Below are positions 1 to 15,524 of a DNA stretch of 64,000 nt, piece after piece. The stretch's first letter is position 1; each line of letters opens with the position of its first letter. A program made the translations under genes and the position numbers. Source of the DNA: Ciona savignyi (Eukaryota > Chordata > Ascidiacea > Phlebobranchia > Cionidae); NCBI GenBank assembly GCA_000149265.1, contig CH003275.1, positions 710,346-774,345 of the forward strand, read 5' to 3'. The notes below the pieces were generated by a model that saw only the letters and a program-made list of their open reading frames with translations, did no database searches and was not told the DNA's origin.

Positions 1-2146
1 CGAGCTACCGCTTTAGAAAATGTTCGGCCGCTTTCGCACGATAGATGCACTTTCGGTATGGAGAAACGTATTACGGGTATTACATACAAATGAAGAAGCC
101 ATTTTACAATTTTGAGATTACGAATTTACTTCAATGACGATTCACCAAAAGTTTCTTATCATAGTTATCCACTGTCGCACGCTTGCTGAAACGATACGCT
201 GACGTCTGCATAATCGGCATCACGCGTGTTCTTGCGCGATGGATTGCAGCCGTGATTTTACGTTTTTTCGAATCCGTATTCTTATTAAATTGCTTGTAAA
301 GATTCGAATCCCTAGAGATTCGAATCTCAAAGATTCGAAATTCTATATTGTGCATCCCTAGTCTCATACTTACTTTTGGAATTACATATTGCTTATCACA
401 GTTTGTTTACATACCACGTTACTATGATAACACAGTATTAGTTGATTTCTATTAACCTTGTAAAACGTAAACAAATATTCTACCCCGAGTCCCTCACAAC
501 GCACCCATTTATGCTTCACACCCCACAGAGACGACAGCAGAGATCGCCACCTAGTGTTGTCCCGGTTAGTGCAGGATCGAACGGAATCGTCGATGTCGAC
601 AACAGAGTTTTTGATCAACTTACAGCAGAAACTCACATAGAGTATTCCTGACACATAGCATTATATCCACGTAATATGTCGGCCACAATATGTTGATTAA
701 CCCGTGTTGTCTTTTCCCGTGATGTTTTGCGCTCAAATGTTTATAGATGATTCTAGAAAGTTGGTTGAATGCGGCTGTTCCGATCAAACAATCACCTATG
801 TGATGTCACAGTGATCATTTAATGGTCCTGGTTCTTTTTCCATTATAATATATGGTCACATAAGCAACTGTGATGTCATAAGGTCATAAGGTCATTGGGC
901 GTATTCTAAACACTTCCATTTAAGGACAGATTTCCGACACATAATGCGTTTTGTCTTCTTTCTGGAATTTCGGATATCAATGTGGCCAAATCAATTAACT
1001 GAATTGATAATTTGAACTATAGCTAGAGTATTTGCGTTAGTGCACTTTTAATTGAACGCTAGTAGCGCAGAAGATCTTTTGACAATTTTCTTAACCCCGA
1101 CGCGTTTATGTACAAAAAGAAAAACAATTATATTCAGGTTCTGGTCAATCATACGTTGAACAGAAATTCTAAAGTTCTAATCATCCTGGTTTAGATGCAG
1201 ATGCTTTGCAATTGAATCCAAACTACTTGCTTGTACAGTGATTGTTTTTGCTTGTCTCGCGTGTCAAAGTTCTAAATTTTTTCGGGATTTCTTTCAATAC
1301 ATGTACAAGTGTTCAGTGCATATTTATATGCCAGTAGTAGATCATCTATTGGTACATCTGCAAAGACTTTATTCACATATAGCACGTTTGCTCAAAATAC
1401 TTTTATTGTTTTATTTGAAACTTCAATAAAATGTGCTTTTTGTGACTAAATTATTGAGACTGAGTATTGTACAGACTTTGTGCTGCTTTATCTCTTGTGC
1501 GGGTTGCATTCATTTATTCGAACAATTGTATTTCAGTCCGCATTATAATAATGCGACTGTGGCCGCCACTGGTAGTTATTTAACTTCACACGAATATGGG
1601 TTGCCCACAGAAACACCACTTCATTGAAACTATCTTATACCCCAGTCGCTATGTGGTATTACCCTGTTACAATTTTCGTTTGTCATCTTTAAATAAAATG
1701 ATCGCTTAATATGTTACATGCATCGCATTTTGTAAACGAAAGTTCCTTTTATTTATTCGGTTTACCACAGTACGGCTGCAAGAGCAGTTATTTTATGTTT
1801 TTAAGGTGTTGCAGGCATCGTTACATTAATAAAGATTAACACGGAGATATATTTAAACAGGATTTAGGAAAATACGGCAAAACTGCAGTTTTAAATTTTT
1901 TTGGTTATTAGCTACCGTATAACAGATTTTTTTTAATGACGCGGCAGTTAAACCTTTATTAAAAATAGCCTTGGTCAACTTTTAAAGGTATAACGTATTC
2001 CATCTTAAGTATCGGTAAATGATTTATTCTGTAGTTTTCGTGAACATTCCGTCATACTAGGAACAATGGACATTATTTGTAAATTTGTACGCCCAATGAA
2101 CTGTTGTCACAGGTTTTAACACATAAATGTGTCCGTCTCCTCACGC
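1..2146. other. Gene-free 5' flank
   Basis: No reading frame here has coding character or plausible splice partners. Visible structure is limited to a cluster of GATTCGAATC-like palindromic words near 300-350, and a stretch at about 795-895 with repeated TGTGATGTCA / AGGTCAT words. A related TGTGATGTCAT stretch recurs near 62050-62090. I see no RNA gene. Confidence 0.5.
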
Positions 2147-2371
2147 TCACCCCTTGATATTCATGTTTATCCCCGTAGATGGGAAAAACACAGAGGCAAT
2201 AGTCAAATCGCCTCGCGCCCACCGTCGGGTTACCAGAGCTATTGCAGTGTGTTGTGTATGATTCACACGTTTCTTCAATTTGGTAGAACCCATTAATCCG
2301 CTGGGTTCAGGCGATGTCCGTTAAGTGCCTTGCCCAAGGACACAACCGACTAGCTAGCAAGCAATTTCGAA
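2147..2371 (-). repeat. SINE copy, interrupted; head continues at 2607-2636
   Basis: Reverse-oriented copy of the main interspersed repeat. It starts with the tail side (TATTCATGTTTATCCCCG) and runs through the body words GGGTTACCAGAGCTATTGCAG and AACCCATTAATCCGCTGGG to the B-box side near TTTCGAA. The expected next words (CCTTTCG...GAAAGGCG) appear only at 2607, so about 235 bp of other sequence interrupts the copy. Confidence 0.8.
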
Positions 2372-2606
2372 TCTTAAATTATATTGTTTGGTTTTAATTA
2401 AATTAAGTTTGGACATTATTGTTCTTTCGCCTAGGTTTGGCGGCCGCGTCCGCTATATTTATTAAATTATATCCTTTTTTTCAATGACGTGTTTTAACGA
2501 CTGTTCGTTTTGCCGTCTTTTCCTGTTCCCGTGTCGTGATTTTATTCGCTTGCCATTTTTAATTACTAGGGCAAAAAATGAATAAACTAAACTAAACTAA
2601 ACTAAA
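2372..2606 (+). repeat. Second repeat family (B), inserted in a SINE
   Basis: The segment splits a SINE copy and ends in a (TAAAC)n tail at about 2585-2606. Its 2385-2476 part, with the core CGCCTAGGTTTGGCGGCC, matches the reverse complement of about 37384-37475. A part near 2500-2600 (GTTTTGCCGTCTTTTCC) resembles 22735-22770 and, reversed, 42770-42900. It is probably a short retroelement with a TAAAC tail. No coding capacity is seen. Confidence 0.6.
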
Positions 2607-2658
2607 CCTTTCGTTTGAAAGGCGTCGCACTAAACACATACAAACCGATATAGAGTGA

Positions 2659-6376
<3,718 letters not shown>

Positions 6377-6417
6377 TTTTGGCAATCAGGTTTTTTCACA
6401 ATTTGCTGATATGGCAT

Positions 6418-6423
6418 AATAAA
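6418..6423 (+). terminator. Poly(A) signal of SETD6
   Basis: AATAAA lies 42 bases past the SETD6 stop codon, in the right orientation, with T-rich sequence following. Confidence 0.6.
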
Positions 6424-6952
6424 TGCATAATACTAACAAGATAAACTGTGATTTATTAACCAACAGAAGGAAATTGTGATTTAGTAGACAAGCTGTTTTG
6501 TATATTGTCTCTTAAACAAAGGTTAAAACTAATTCTCAGTTAGTTGTTGGATATAACATCCCATGTGTTGTGGAAACTTTTCAATCTGCAATGATTGGTT
6601 TGCACAGGGAAGACAAATTCCGGGTTTATAGTATACCTTCATATCTCTAGTCAAATAAAGACACCTAGCCTTTTTTTATGTGGGTTCAAACATATTGGTA
6701 ATTATTAAAATAACTTGCCGTGATATCACATACTTAATCCACCAAATTAAGAAAAGATTTTAAATTGAAATTACACAGTTCACTAGATGGGAATTGTTTA
6801 GCAAAATTGGGTATTTAGTTGATTAGTCACACCTGTTTACCTTACCACGTGCTCACATAAAACAGGGTTGAGAGGGTGTATTTTGATCTGTTTTCTGTAT
6901 GTAGTACATGATATTTTTTGTTTGTGTGGTATTGAAATCATCTTGTGTACAT

Positions 6953-7217
6953 TAGGATAGGACATTCATGTTTATCCCCATGAATGGGAAAACCAAGGGG
7001 GTTAACACAGGCAAATGTCAGATCACCTCGTGCCCACCGCCGGGTTACTGGAGCTATTGCAGTGTGTTGTGTGTGATTCAAATTGTTCCTTAATTTAATA
7101 CAACACATTAATCCGCTGGGTTCAGAAAATGTCCATTAGGTACTTGCCCAAGGACCCAATCGACCATTTTCATACCTGCAAAATTTCGGCTGAAAGGCAA
7201 CTAACTCAACCGCTAGA
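6953..7217 (-). repeat. Near full-length SINE copy
   Basis: Complete reverse copy between SETD6 and H2A.Z. It starts AGGATAGGACATTCATG, runs through GGAAAACCAAGGGGGTTAAC, GGGTTACTGGAGCTATTGCAG and TAATCCGCTGGGTTCAG, and ends in the head words GGCTGAAAGGCAACTAACTC. Confidence 0.8.
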
Positions 7218-7924
7218 TTCTGGAGCTATTTAAATGTTTTACGTGTGATGAAAATAGTTAGTTTTGTCTCAACCAATAAACCGCCATCATAACAAATTAT
7301 TTGCTTTGATTGTTTGGATCACACCACATTTAAGCTTCCAACATACTACCAGCTAGGATACAAAAAGGCATTGATTCAGAAGACAAGGGAAACTGCTCAA
7401 TATAGAACTACCTAGGGTATGATTTCCATACTTTTGTGTCCCAATCAAATTCACACCATTGACACTCAAGCTTTTTAGTTGTAATTTGAACAACTAGTAT
7501 ATTGGGATCACAGAACTGCCAGTTTAACAACAACAAACAACCTTTCGTATTTCAAATGTTTATTTTAAAACCACTATGCAGTCTAAAGAATCAATGATCC
7601 ACTAAACTAGGAGTCTCGTTGAAGGCAGAGTTATTTGGGATGCAAACTATCTCTATATTCATGAACGCATTTAAATTCCACTGTTAAAATATCAGAGTTG
7701 TATATTTGAAAAAATACAGTTTAAAAAATATTTCTACATTTAGCATCTTCTAATCATTTACATATTAGAGGTATAATCAAATATCACTGAAAAATATCAT
7801 CAGCTATCCCTGTACAATGGCAGTACACATTTGACAAAATACTCAAATCTGTTTAATGGAATCATTGTCTTAGGTTTCTAACTGTACACGAGATGACTCA
7901 AGCTGGATATGACGGAGACTTGCT

Positions 7925-9690
7925 TCAAGGAGCTTTGGTCTGACCCTTCTTCCCGATGAGAGACTTGTGGATGTGTGGGATCACTCCTGGGAATATTGGC
8001 TCAGATGAGAATTCATTTAAATTACAATTAGTTAGCAGCAGGCAGTCGTTTGTGTGTGTGCATTAAAAAGGGTATGTGTGCGTTGGGAGGGGTTTGTATG
8101 ATTTTGAGAGTCTTGAACTTAGGTGCAAGCAGTATTCAGGGAAATATTTGCTGGTGAAGGAATGTTTTCAAAGACAAGTGTTTCATAATCACTTCGCAGA
8201 ATCCTACAATGCCTAGTATCATAGATACCATAACAGGAGTAAGTGTGATCCATTTAAAACAATGAAGAGTTCAAATGAATTTAAAACCCCAAAGATACAA
8301 CAAACCAGTGAAAGATAAAAGTAAACAATGCAAAACTAGATTAAACAAACCTCCTCCAGCAATGGTGGCCTTGATGAGCGAGTCCAACTCTTCATCCCCA
8401 CGGATTGCAAGTTGTAAGTGACGAGGAGTAATTCTCTTTACTTTCAAATCTTTGCTGGCATTTCCTGCCAACTCCAGCACCTGTAATTACCAATTTGAAC
8501 ATTTCATTAATGATTTTAAACTTAATCTAAGCCAGATAACCTGTAAAATATCTAATTTATCTGCGCTTACAGTCAAGTTGATGTGTGTTGGGGCTATTGC
8601 ATCAGATTTTGTATGAGCAGGGTTCATTTAAGTTTAATTAATGCGACTCAGAACATAACCCACTGGCTAGAACCTGGTTTCGATAAATAAAATTTTGGCC
8701 AATGGTCCAATACCAATATGCTACCACACTAGTATGCAGAGAATAGCTGATTTTGACAAAAAATTGTGTGTTGGTTTAACACATTTGTGCATGCAAATAA
8801 AAATGACTACGACCTATAAACCACATTTTTTAACTAAGGACAAAGGGGGAATCTTAACAAAAAAAATATGTCAAAAACACAGCTTTCGCGTGTGACTTTG
8901 CCATACTTCTCATACTGGCTGCCTGTAATGTAGGATTAAAATGGAAATTTTAATATCGATATGTCTTGTTCAGTTGATGAAATAGACAAACTGTACAAAA
9001 AATAACAACCAAGATATTTAAAGTGATTGTGTAGATTCAAACATCCAGTAGCAAGACTTACCTCAGCGGTGAGATACTCCAAGATTGCTGCGCTGTACAC
9101 AGCTGCAGTAGCTCCAACGCGTCCATGAGAAGTTGTTCTCGATTTGAGATGTCTGTGGATCCTACCAACAGGAAACTGGAAGAAAAATCAATTTTAATCT
9201 CTTGTTGAAACTTATAACAGCCGTATGCGGCTAAATTATGTATCAATCTCGCTCAGAAGTAATAAAATGCTAATCACGCTTTTTCATTGAACTTTGAAGG
9301 CAAATTTATCATCATCGCGAAATAATAAAAGCCAAAATATTGAAGTATATCTTACCTGTAAACCAGCTCTTGCTGATCGTGAAATTGCTTTCGCTTTTGC
9401 CTTTCCAGAATCTTTACCAGCTTTGCCTCCAGCCTGAATAAAACAGTTTTAGCCGCTCTGCGCAGTAGAAAGATATAGACTCCTGCGCACTACAACAAAC
9501 ACTCCGAGGCTGTCTGGGCGGCAACTGGCTTATACAAGTTTGTTTTCGAAATTAATCAGCAGAAACACAATTTTACGAAAAAATAAACATATCCCCGTAA
9601 TCATCGGCGGTAGAACTAATTAATTATGGTGGGTTTTCCAACCGATGGTTTCCATTTTCCATAAAATTTAGGGATAACTAGACTCACCAT
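7925..9690 (-). CDS. H2AZ: Histone variant H2A.Z
   Basis: Five exons on the minus strand: 9688-9690, 9356-9433, 9062-9175, 8351-8480, 7925-7986. They total 387 nt, or 128 residues, the normal H2A.Z length. The protein reads [13 protein letters not shown] at the N-terminus, then the histone fold with [20 protein letters not shown] and [23 protein letters not shown]. The H2A.Z-specific C-terminus is [20 protein letters not shown], then [18 protein letters not shown], ending TKAP. It replaces H2A in nucleosomes at promoters and regulatory sites. Coding exon 1 holds only the start codon, followed directly by a GTGAGT donor. The last exon replaces the (Q)QKTA ending common in vertebrates with QTKAP. 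Confidence 0.97.
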
Positions 9691-9802
9691 TTTCAGTCTT
9701 GTTCTTCACTCTATCCGCGAATACGCCTAACGTCGAATAAAGAGCGGTCACCTGACCGGAAAAAACGTTTGTCTCTCTCACGCAAGCGTCACTCGATACT
9801 AG

Positions 9803-9872
9803 CCAATCAGATCGCGTAGAATTGGTTTGAATGAAGGCGGTAAATTTTCCCGCCGCTTCTTGAATCGATTGG
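9803..9872 (-). promoter_or_regulatory. CCAAT boxes and E2F-like site upstream of H2A.Z
   Basis: Within 115-185 bp upstream of the H2A.Z start there are three CCAAT/ATTGG words (9803-9807, 9821-9825, 9868-9872). The sequence TTTTCCCGCC at 9845-9854 fits the E2F consensus. NF-Y plus E2F sites are typical of cell-cycle-linked histone promoters. The assignment is inferred from sequence and position only. Confidence 0.4.
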
Positions 9873-10051
9873 TTTTACTATTTGCGCGCTCTCTGCGTAC
9901 GTCTACTCGGGAGTTGTATTTATTATGGTTTTCCTTCTTTCCTACTAAACCTTGTACCAGACGCACGGCGAACAAAAGGAAAGCTGCAAGCTGGATTCTC
10001 TGTTTTTTGTTTCTGATTGCGCCGTTGGATGTCTGTGTGTTCGCTTTTTGA

Positions 10052-10813
10052 AGGATTTAATTACACCCTTGCCGCTGAAAACGAGGTCAGCGGATAAAAT
10101 ACAAAGCAATCCAATTAACAGAAGTCCAAACCCAAACAAACGTCATCTAATGTTTGCAATTATGAATTGAAGTTCGTACTCGCTCAAATGCAAAGAATGC
10201 TTAATTAGCACCATAAATAAACAATTTTATGACGGTAGGCCTATGGTTTTGATGGCACAACGACTAATATAAATAAAACATATTAAATATATTATTAATA
10301 TTAAAAAATAACATATAAACTTACCTTTAATACACACATTTATTTTTAAATGTTTTATTTTTATAAAGAAAGAAATATGCTGTGAAAAGAAATTGAAAGA
10401 ACGCATTGCAATACCCAAAGTAAGACAAATATGAACGAAATTATGTTGCTATTAAAATAAACGAAACAGTGTTGGAGGAGATAATGTACATAACAGAACG
10501 AAGTTGTATGCCACATAACGAAAAAAATTGAGGCAACATTTAAACTACAAACATCACAATCTTTATTTTCATTTACAATATTGATTTTTAAAGATTGTTC
10601 TTTTGTAAATTGGGATTGGTTCACGCATTCTGTAAAAAAAACATTAACTTTTAAATGTATGTACCATACAAGTATTTTGCATTGTAAATGTAAGGTGTTT
10701 TTTTAATTTACAGACTTTCATTTTTTTAGTAAAAAATCACAATTAAGAAAAAAGAAAAATAGGCTAAAATAACAATTTGTAAAACACGTTATTAAAAGTA
10801 TATTATTACTATA
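10052..10813. other. AT-rich intergenic stretch
   Basis: Very AT-rich sequence between the H2A.Z promoter and a MITE. I see no exon with matching splice sites, no RNA gene and no long repeat. Confidence 0.5.
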
Positions 10814-10815
10814 TA

Positions 10816-11331
10816 CAGTGAGACCCCGCTTGGAGACCACCTCGATAACACGACCACCTCATTACCAGGACCACTTTCAGTGTGGTCCCAAAAAATTTAC
10901 TATGGTAATGCATTGCATACTGTTTCAATAACGCGACCACCCCGGTTTCCAGACCAGGACCGCCATTTTTTGGTCCAAAACTTCAAATTTAACTCCGCTA
11001 AAGTGACCACACGTGCCCAATAATGTGCTTTTTTCACCAATATAATAAGTTTAAATTTCTTTTATGATCAAAACAATAAAATTACATGAGCGCGTACACA
11101 CACACAAAGAAAATTGTGGCAAACAAAACGGAATCTTATAAGATAAATTTCAGAACTAACAGTTGATTAAAATCATTTTGCAAAAAATAATGGCATTTAG
11201 CAAAAAGGCAGACGTTTTGGCTGCTTATGACGACAACTTGCTTCAAAGCAAAATTCACTAACACAACCACCCCACTAACGCGACCACTTGATGACCGTCC
11301 CATAGGTGGTCAGGTGAGCGGGGTTTCACTG
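10816..11331. mobile_element. pogo/Tc1-like MITE (516 bp)
   Basis: Terminal inverted repeats: the left end begins CAGTGAGACCCCGCT and the right end is AGCGGGGTTTCACTG. TA dinucleotides flank at 10814-10815 and 11332-11333. Sub-terminal GACCACC / GGTGGTC words recur inside on both strands. No transposase frame is present. The TA target, CAGTG termini and small size fit a non-autonomous member of the Tc1/mariner-pogo superfamily. Confidence 0.8.
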
Positions 11332-11488
11332 TATATCGGATGTGGTCCCCTAACCTACAATCAAATATTAAACACACTAAACAGCCCCGGCATTGACACA
11401 ATCTGTCAATGCTGCCACTGTATACGTCTCACAATAAAAAGTTTTATTATTTAAGAATAATTCATTAACTACGATTCACAAAGATACA

Positions 11489-14400
11489 TTAAATATTTAC
11501 TTGTGCTTGCAGCAGGACTGGCTTGGCAACTGGGCGCCGACTCTGCTCCACAGTTCGGGATAATCGTTTACCTTGAACAAAACCAATGTGATAACAATCT
11601 TATTTCATAACTGATCATTTCTACTCTATTTTTTTATTTTACTTATTTTTAAGTTTAAGTAAATGGAGCACCTCAGAAATGTATATTTATGTTTTATCTC
11701 TGTGAATAGAAAAATGCTGAATAGTTCACATAAACAATAATTGGATTACCTTATGCCAAACATTGGGCTATAGGAGCTATCATGCTGTGTTGTATGTAAA
11801 TAGGATGATTTTTCAGTTTTAGTTCAACCCATTAATCTAGTGGATTTGGGTTATGTTCACTGAATGCCTTTAGCTAGGACACAAAGGACCAGCTAGCGAG
11901 CAGTTTACAAGCTAATAAATGTAAATATATTTACTATTTAAAACACCTTAAACAACATGCAAATATAATAATCAGTGATACTACGCCATCTATACCAAAT
12001 AGCTCTGATAATTAAGCTGTCGGCGTGAGATTTTATGATAACCAATATCGTCACAATGAACTAATATCCTTCGTGAATTGTCTTACGCCTCATATTTCTG
12101 CTTCCTGCGTTGGATTCTGTTATTGAAAGGGAATCCATTGTTGTCAAACAAAGAGAAGTTTCACTATCTTGGGTGAGAATGTCCATCTTGTTCTTCTAAA
12201 GAAACGTTTTAAAGTGAAAAATAATGTTTACTTATCCTGATATGCCTGGGTTGGTTAATATAGAACCATGTCACACCACAGTCATATGCTGGTTGAAATC
12301 AGTAGCTAGCTAGTCAGTACATCCTTGGGAAGGGTACTTACCGGATGTATGCTGAACCTAGTGTATTAATGGGTTTACCAAAAAGTGTAGTAATATCTCC
12401 ATCATATTTAACAAAGCAACAGCTCCAGTCATTAAAAGCAAGAAAACTCTGATACTTACAAAATCAGAATTTTGGCGAATATCTGTTGATAAAAAGCGGG
12501 AATCCGTATTTGTACCCTTGTTGCTTATCCCAGTATAATATTTCTCATCTTCAGAAGCAAACGGGCCAGTTAAGCTGCCCAAATTCAGACCCACAAGATT
12601 TGGGTCTTCGGCAGTGGGGTGAAGTGAAGAGATCTCCATGAATGATGCTTCTGATTTGACTGGAAAATGTGACTCAGTGATGTCATAATCATACACCCCT
12701 AAAAATGCATCGCTCATCCAGTAAGCACAACGTTTCACGGTGAGCAGAGCGCAACAGGTGCATTCGTTCTCCTCGTGGAAGTAGCACTTGATCCCCGCCT
12801 CGTAATCAAACATGGAGCTGTTGCATCCGGACTGGATGAGAGAGAGTGCAAGTGGTGTCCTCTGAGCGTTGGCATACAGTGCTGATGCCATGCTCTCAAA
12901 TCCATACACACGGAAAAGATTGGGATAACCTGGTTGGATAGAATATAAAATCAATCCTGTTTCCAGTAGTCGAAGAGTTATTTTACAGATTTAGTTTCTT
13001 ATATTTAAATTATCGGATTCGGTTAAATAGGGTTCTCACGGTTTAAGAAATGTTTGGGCTATGTTCCGGTTCGAACAAAACTAATGCTCTGAACCAGTTT
13101 AGGGTTTATATTTAATAATTAAGTCTTTATATTCAAACAACCTTTCGTGTGCAGTGACATAACCAGACTACAAAAAATATTCGAAAAGTCTTTATAGAAA
13201 CTCACACCTCCTTTATTAGCCAACCATTGAAGACAGAATGAATTTTTTCTAATTTCATTTTCCTGTAAAAAGGAAATAAAGGTAATCTAATATGTTATCT
13301 TGTTTTTCGCCAGAGTTGGGAAAACCCCACACACACAATACCAGATTTACAAAGCTATTGCACCATGTGCTATTTGATTGAAAAAAATACAACTCATTAA
13401 TGCACTGGGTTCAGAAGATGTCTGCTAAGTGCCTTGCCCAAGGACAGAACCGACTAGCTGGTTTAGAACCCACCACCTTGGATTTAATGGTTCCGATTAA
13501 ATGATTGTCAAACAAGCAACCAATAAGCCAACCGCCTGGTTCTTATATTGAGCACCTTACCATGCAAAGTAAAGGTGGGAGAGACTCTGAATCTGCCTCG
13601 TCCTCCACAAAAGACAGAAGCTCCATCCACATAGCAGTGTATCTACTGCAGAACTGCTTGTACATCTCCTCACTTATTCGGTGGTAGGTCTCCGAGTAGC
13701 ATTTGATCTCTGCACGCAGACCCAACTCAATTTTGCCTAGGATATATATATTTCTCAATTGGTTGCTCATCTATGCAAGGTTTGAAATAAATGCACATGA
13801 CCTTGTACATCAAATATTTGCGACTTAATGTCTAATTTTTATTGATCATTGTATGCAATGACACACTTCAAACATTTGGTTGGTACTTGTTATCATTAGA
13901 AAATTTTGAACAGCAAGCTTTCTAACAATCGTCAGATAAAGTCGAACCCACCTTTGCATTACCAGCCTAATTACAATGTGTTCTATATGATTGATACTTT
14001 TGTTCAACTTTTCTGTGCTCAGGCAATATCTGCTGAGTTGTTTGCTCACAAACACAACCGATTAGTAAGTCGCTATTTTCGAGCCCACAACAGCTGATAG
14101 GTCGGAATGTAAGAAACTCGACAAACCACACATTTGTTTCACCTGGGTTTATAAACCGGTGCCACTGCCCTATCACCCCCCTCTTGAGTGAATACTTGAC
14201 GCAAGCCACTTCGCAGGGTTTGTAGCCTTCTTCGTTGGGAAGTTCGTAGATGGATTGAAAAGATATGATGTGGTACACAGTGGATGCACCACCTATTGAA
14301 GTGGGTAGTATTGTTGTTTATTCCTGGAGTGGGGACTGTGGGCTCTTTGAAACACGGGTCACTATCAGAATACCACATGCCTACTGTAAAGTTCGGCAAT

Positions 14401-15295
14401 TATATAGTTTACATAATTACCAAATAAAAAACTTAAAGAAATTATATTGTAATTATGAATGACATTCTGCAATATTTTCTGTTTTTTAGTTTAATTTAAA
14501 GTATTTTCCTTCCACACTTATATTTAAAAGGAGCAAATATAATAAACGAAATAAAACACGAATTACCTTCAGGCACTGACCACATTTGCGTGAAATGTTT
14601 AGAACCTTCAAACCTCCTTTGTTTACTTAGCTCATCGTTTACCAATTGACCCTGGAAATATATTTGGCAAACACATAGTGAAACACATAAAGAAATGCAA
14701 ACACATTAAGAAAATAAGATACAAAACAATATTATCCTTACATCAAGTGAGACATGGGTGCTGTCCAACTGAGCTCGCCCATATTTCTTTGCTTTCAGCA
14801 ACTTGGCTTCTACTTCGTATGGCCGTTTCTCATCTGTGTCCAATACCTGCACAAACCAATTGTCTTAGAATTAGTATCTATTTACAAGGGTAAAACAATG
14901 GCAGTCATTAGCATAAGGCTAATTATTAGACTATCCTTGTGCACACAATCAGGTTCAATTCAATATATTTAATAAAGAAGTTTTGATTTAAGATTATTTA
15001 AATTTTGAGAAATGAGCTGAATTTTTAGTAAGTCTTTAATTCTAATTAGTTGGCTCTAAACAGAAAAGGATCTTTAAATCTAGGGTTGTGGAACTTTAAA
15101 GTCAGCACAAATATATAGTCAGTTCACCTTCCATTTATTATAAACCACAGTGATGATGTCACTTTTTTGAAGAGTTTTGTCGGTTTTACGCAATTTTAAG
15201 AACTCTTGATGAAGGTAGAGAGAGAAGGCATTCTGGGGAGATTTCTTATTTTTCCTTGAAATTTCAGCGACGTTACTAGCAGGGGAGGATAACAT
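11489..15295 (-). CDS. MAEL: Maelstrom (MAEL), piRNA-pathway protein
   Basis: Nine exons on the minus strand: 15128-15295, 14742-14846, 14567-14651, 14143-14292, 13561-13736, 13208-13262, 12460-12929, 12087-12195, 11489-11571. All junctions are in phase, giving 466 codons (human 434). Residues 1-70 form an HMG-box with NAFSLYLHQEFLKLR and IITVVYNKWK. Residues about 124-390 form the Maelstrom RNase-H-like domain: VYHIISFQSIYELP, CEVACVKYSLKRGVIGQWHR, FINPG, then FHEENECTCCALLTVKRC, which fits the metal-binding E-C-H-C pattern of the family. The C-terminus is a short basic, glutamine-rich tail. MAEL supports transposon silencing with PIWI proteins in germ cells. Exons 8 and 9 lie outside the conserved domains, so they are less certain. 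Confidence 0.9.
11757..11915 (-). repeat. SINE fragment in MAEL last intron
   Basis: Reverse copy: TAGGAGCTATCATGCTGTG, CAACCCATTAATCTAGTGG, then ACCAGCTAGCGAGCAG. Confidence 0.65.
13315..13525 (-). repeat. SINE fragment in MAEL intron 5
   Basis: Reverse copy with CAACTCATTAATGCACTGGG, GTGCCTTGCCCAAGGACAG and a decayed head. A more decayed fragment (AGGCAATATCTGCTGAGT, CACAACCGATTAGTAAG) lies at about 13970-14095. Confidence 0.65.
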
Positions 15296-15356
15296 GATAT
15301 GCTTGTCTATGATCTATTAAAACAGTAAAAATATTCCGTCTATTAAAACTCATATA

Positions 15357-15432
15357 CGGATAACCCTGAAGGTTGGAATATACGGGATAACCCATTAGGT
15401 TGGAATATACGGGATAACCCATAAGGTTGGAG
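15357..15432. repeat. Short tandem repeat, ~28-bp unit
   Basis: About 2.5 copies of a 28-bp unit containing GGTTGGAATATACGGGATAA sit just upstream of the MAEL start. The third copy diverges after GGTTGGA. Confidence 0.75.
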
Positions 15433-15524
15433 CATAATTTTTGTGCAGTGCTAAAAATTGATGTAGGTCACTAAAGTTATGCATGCTGCATAAGTTGATT
15501 AATTAAATTAAAAAAAAAATAAAA

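Noticed and set aside
131-367. Minus-strand open frame near a GATTCGAATC-rich stretch, possible hAT transposase remnant
   Set aside because: Short and low-complexity, with no recognisable transposase motif. The palindromic words alone are not enough.
9827-10170. Overlapping plus- and minus-strand frames upstream of H2A.Z
   Set aside because: No splice partners or family resemblance; the sequence has promoter features instead.
12358-12459. Read-through C-terminus of MAEL exon 7 with a hydrophobic end
   Set aside because: A strong GTAAGTATC donor at 12459 ends the exon, and two further in-phase exons follow. The hydrophobic tail is intron translation, though retained-intron transcripts cannot be excluded.
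14293-14385. Extra MAEL exon starting after an ACTTTACAG acceptor (VGMWYSDSDPCF...)
   Set aside because: It cannot be spliced in phase to the next exon. Joining 14651-14567 directly to 14292-14143 restores the frame and the conserved VYHIISFQS start of the domain.
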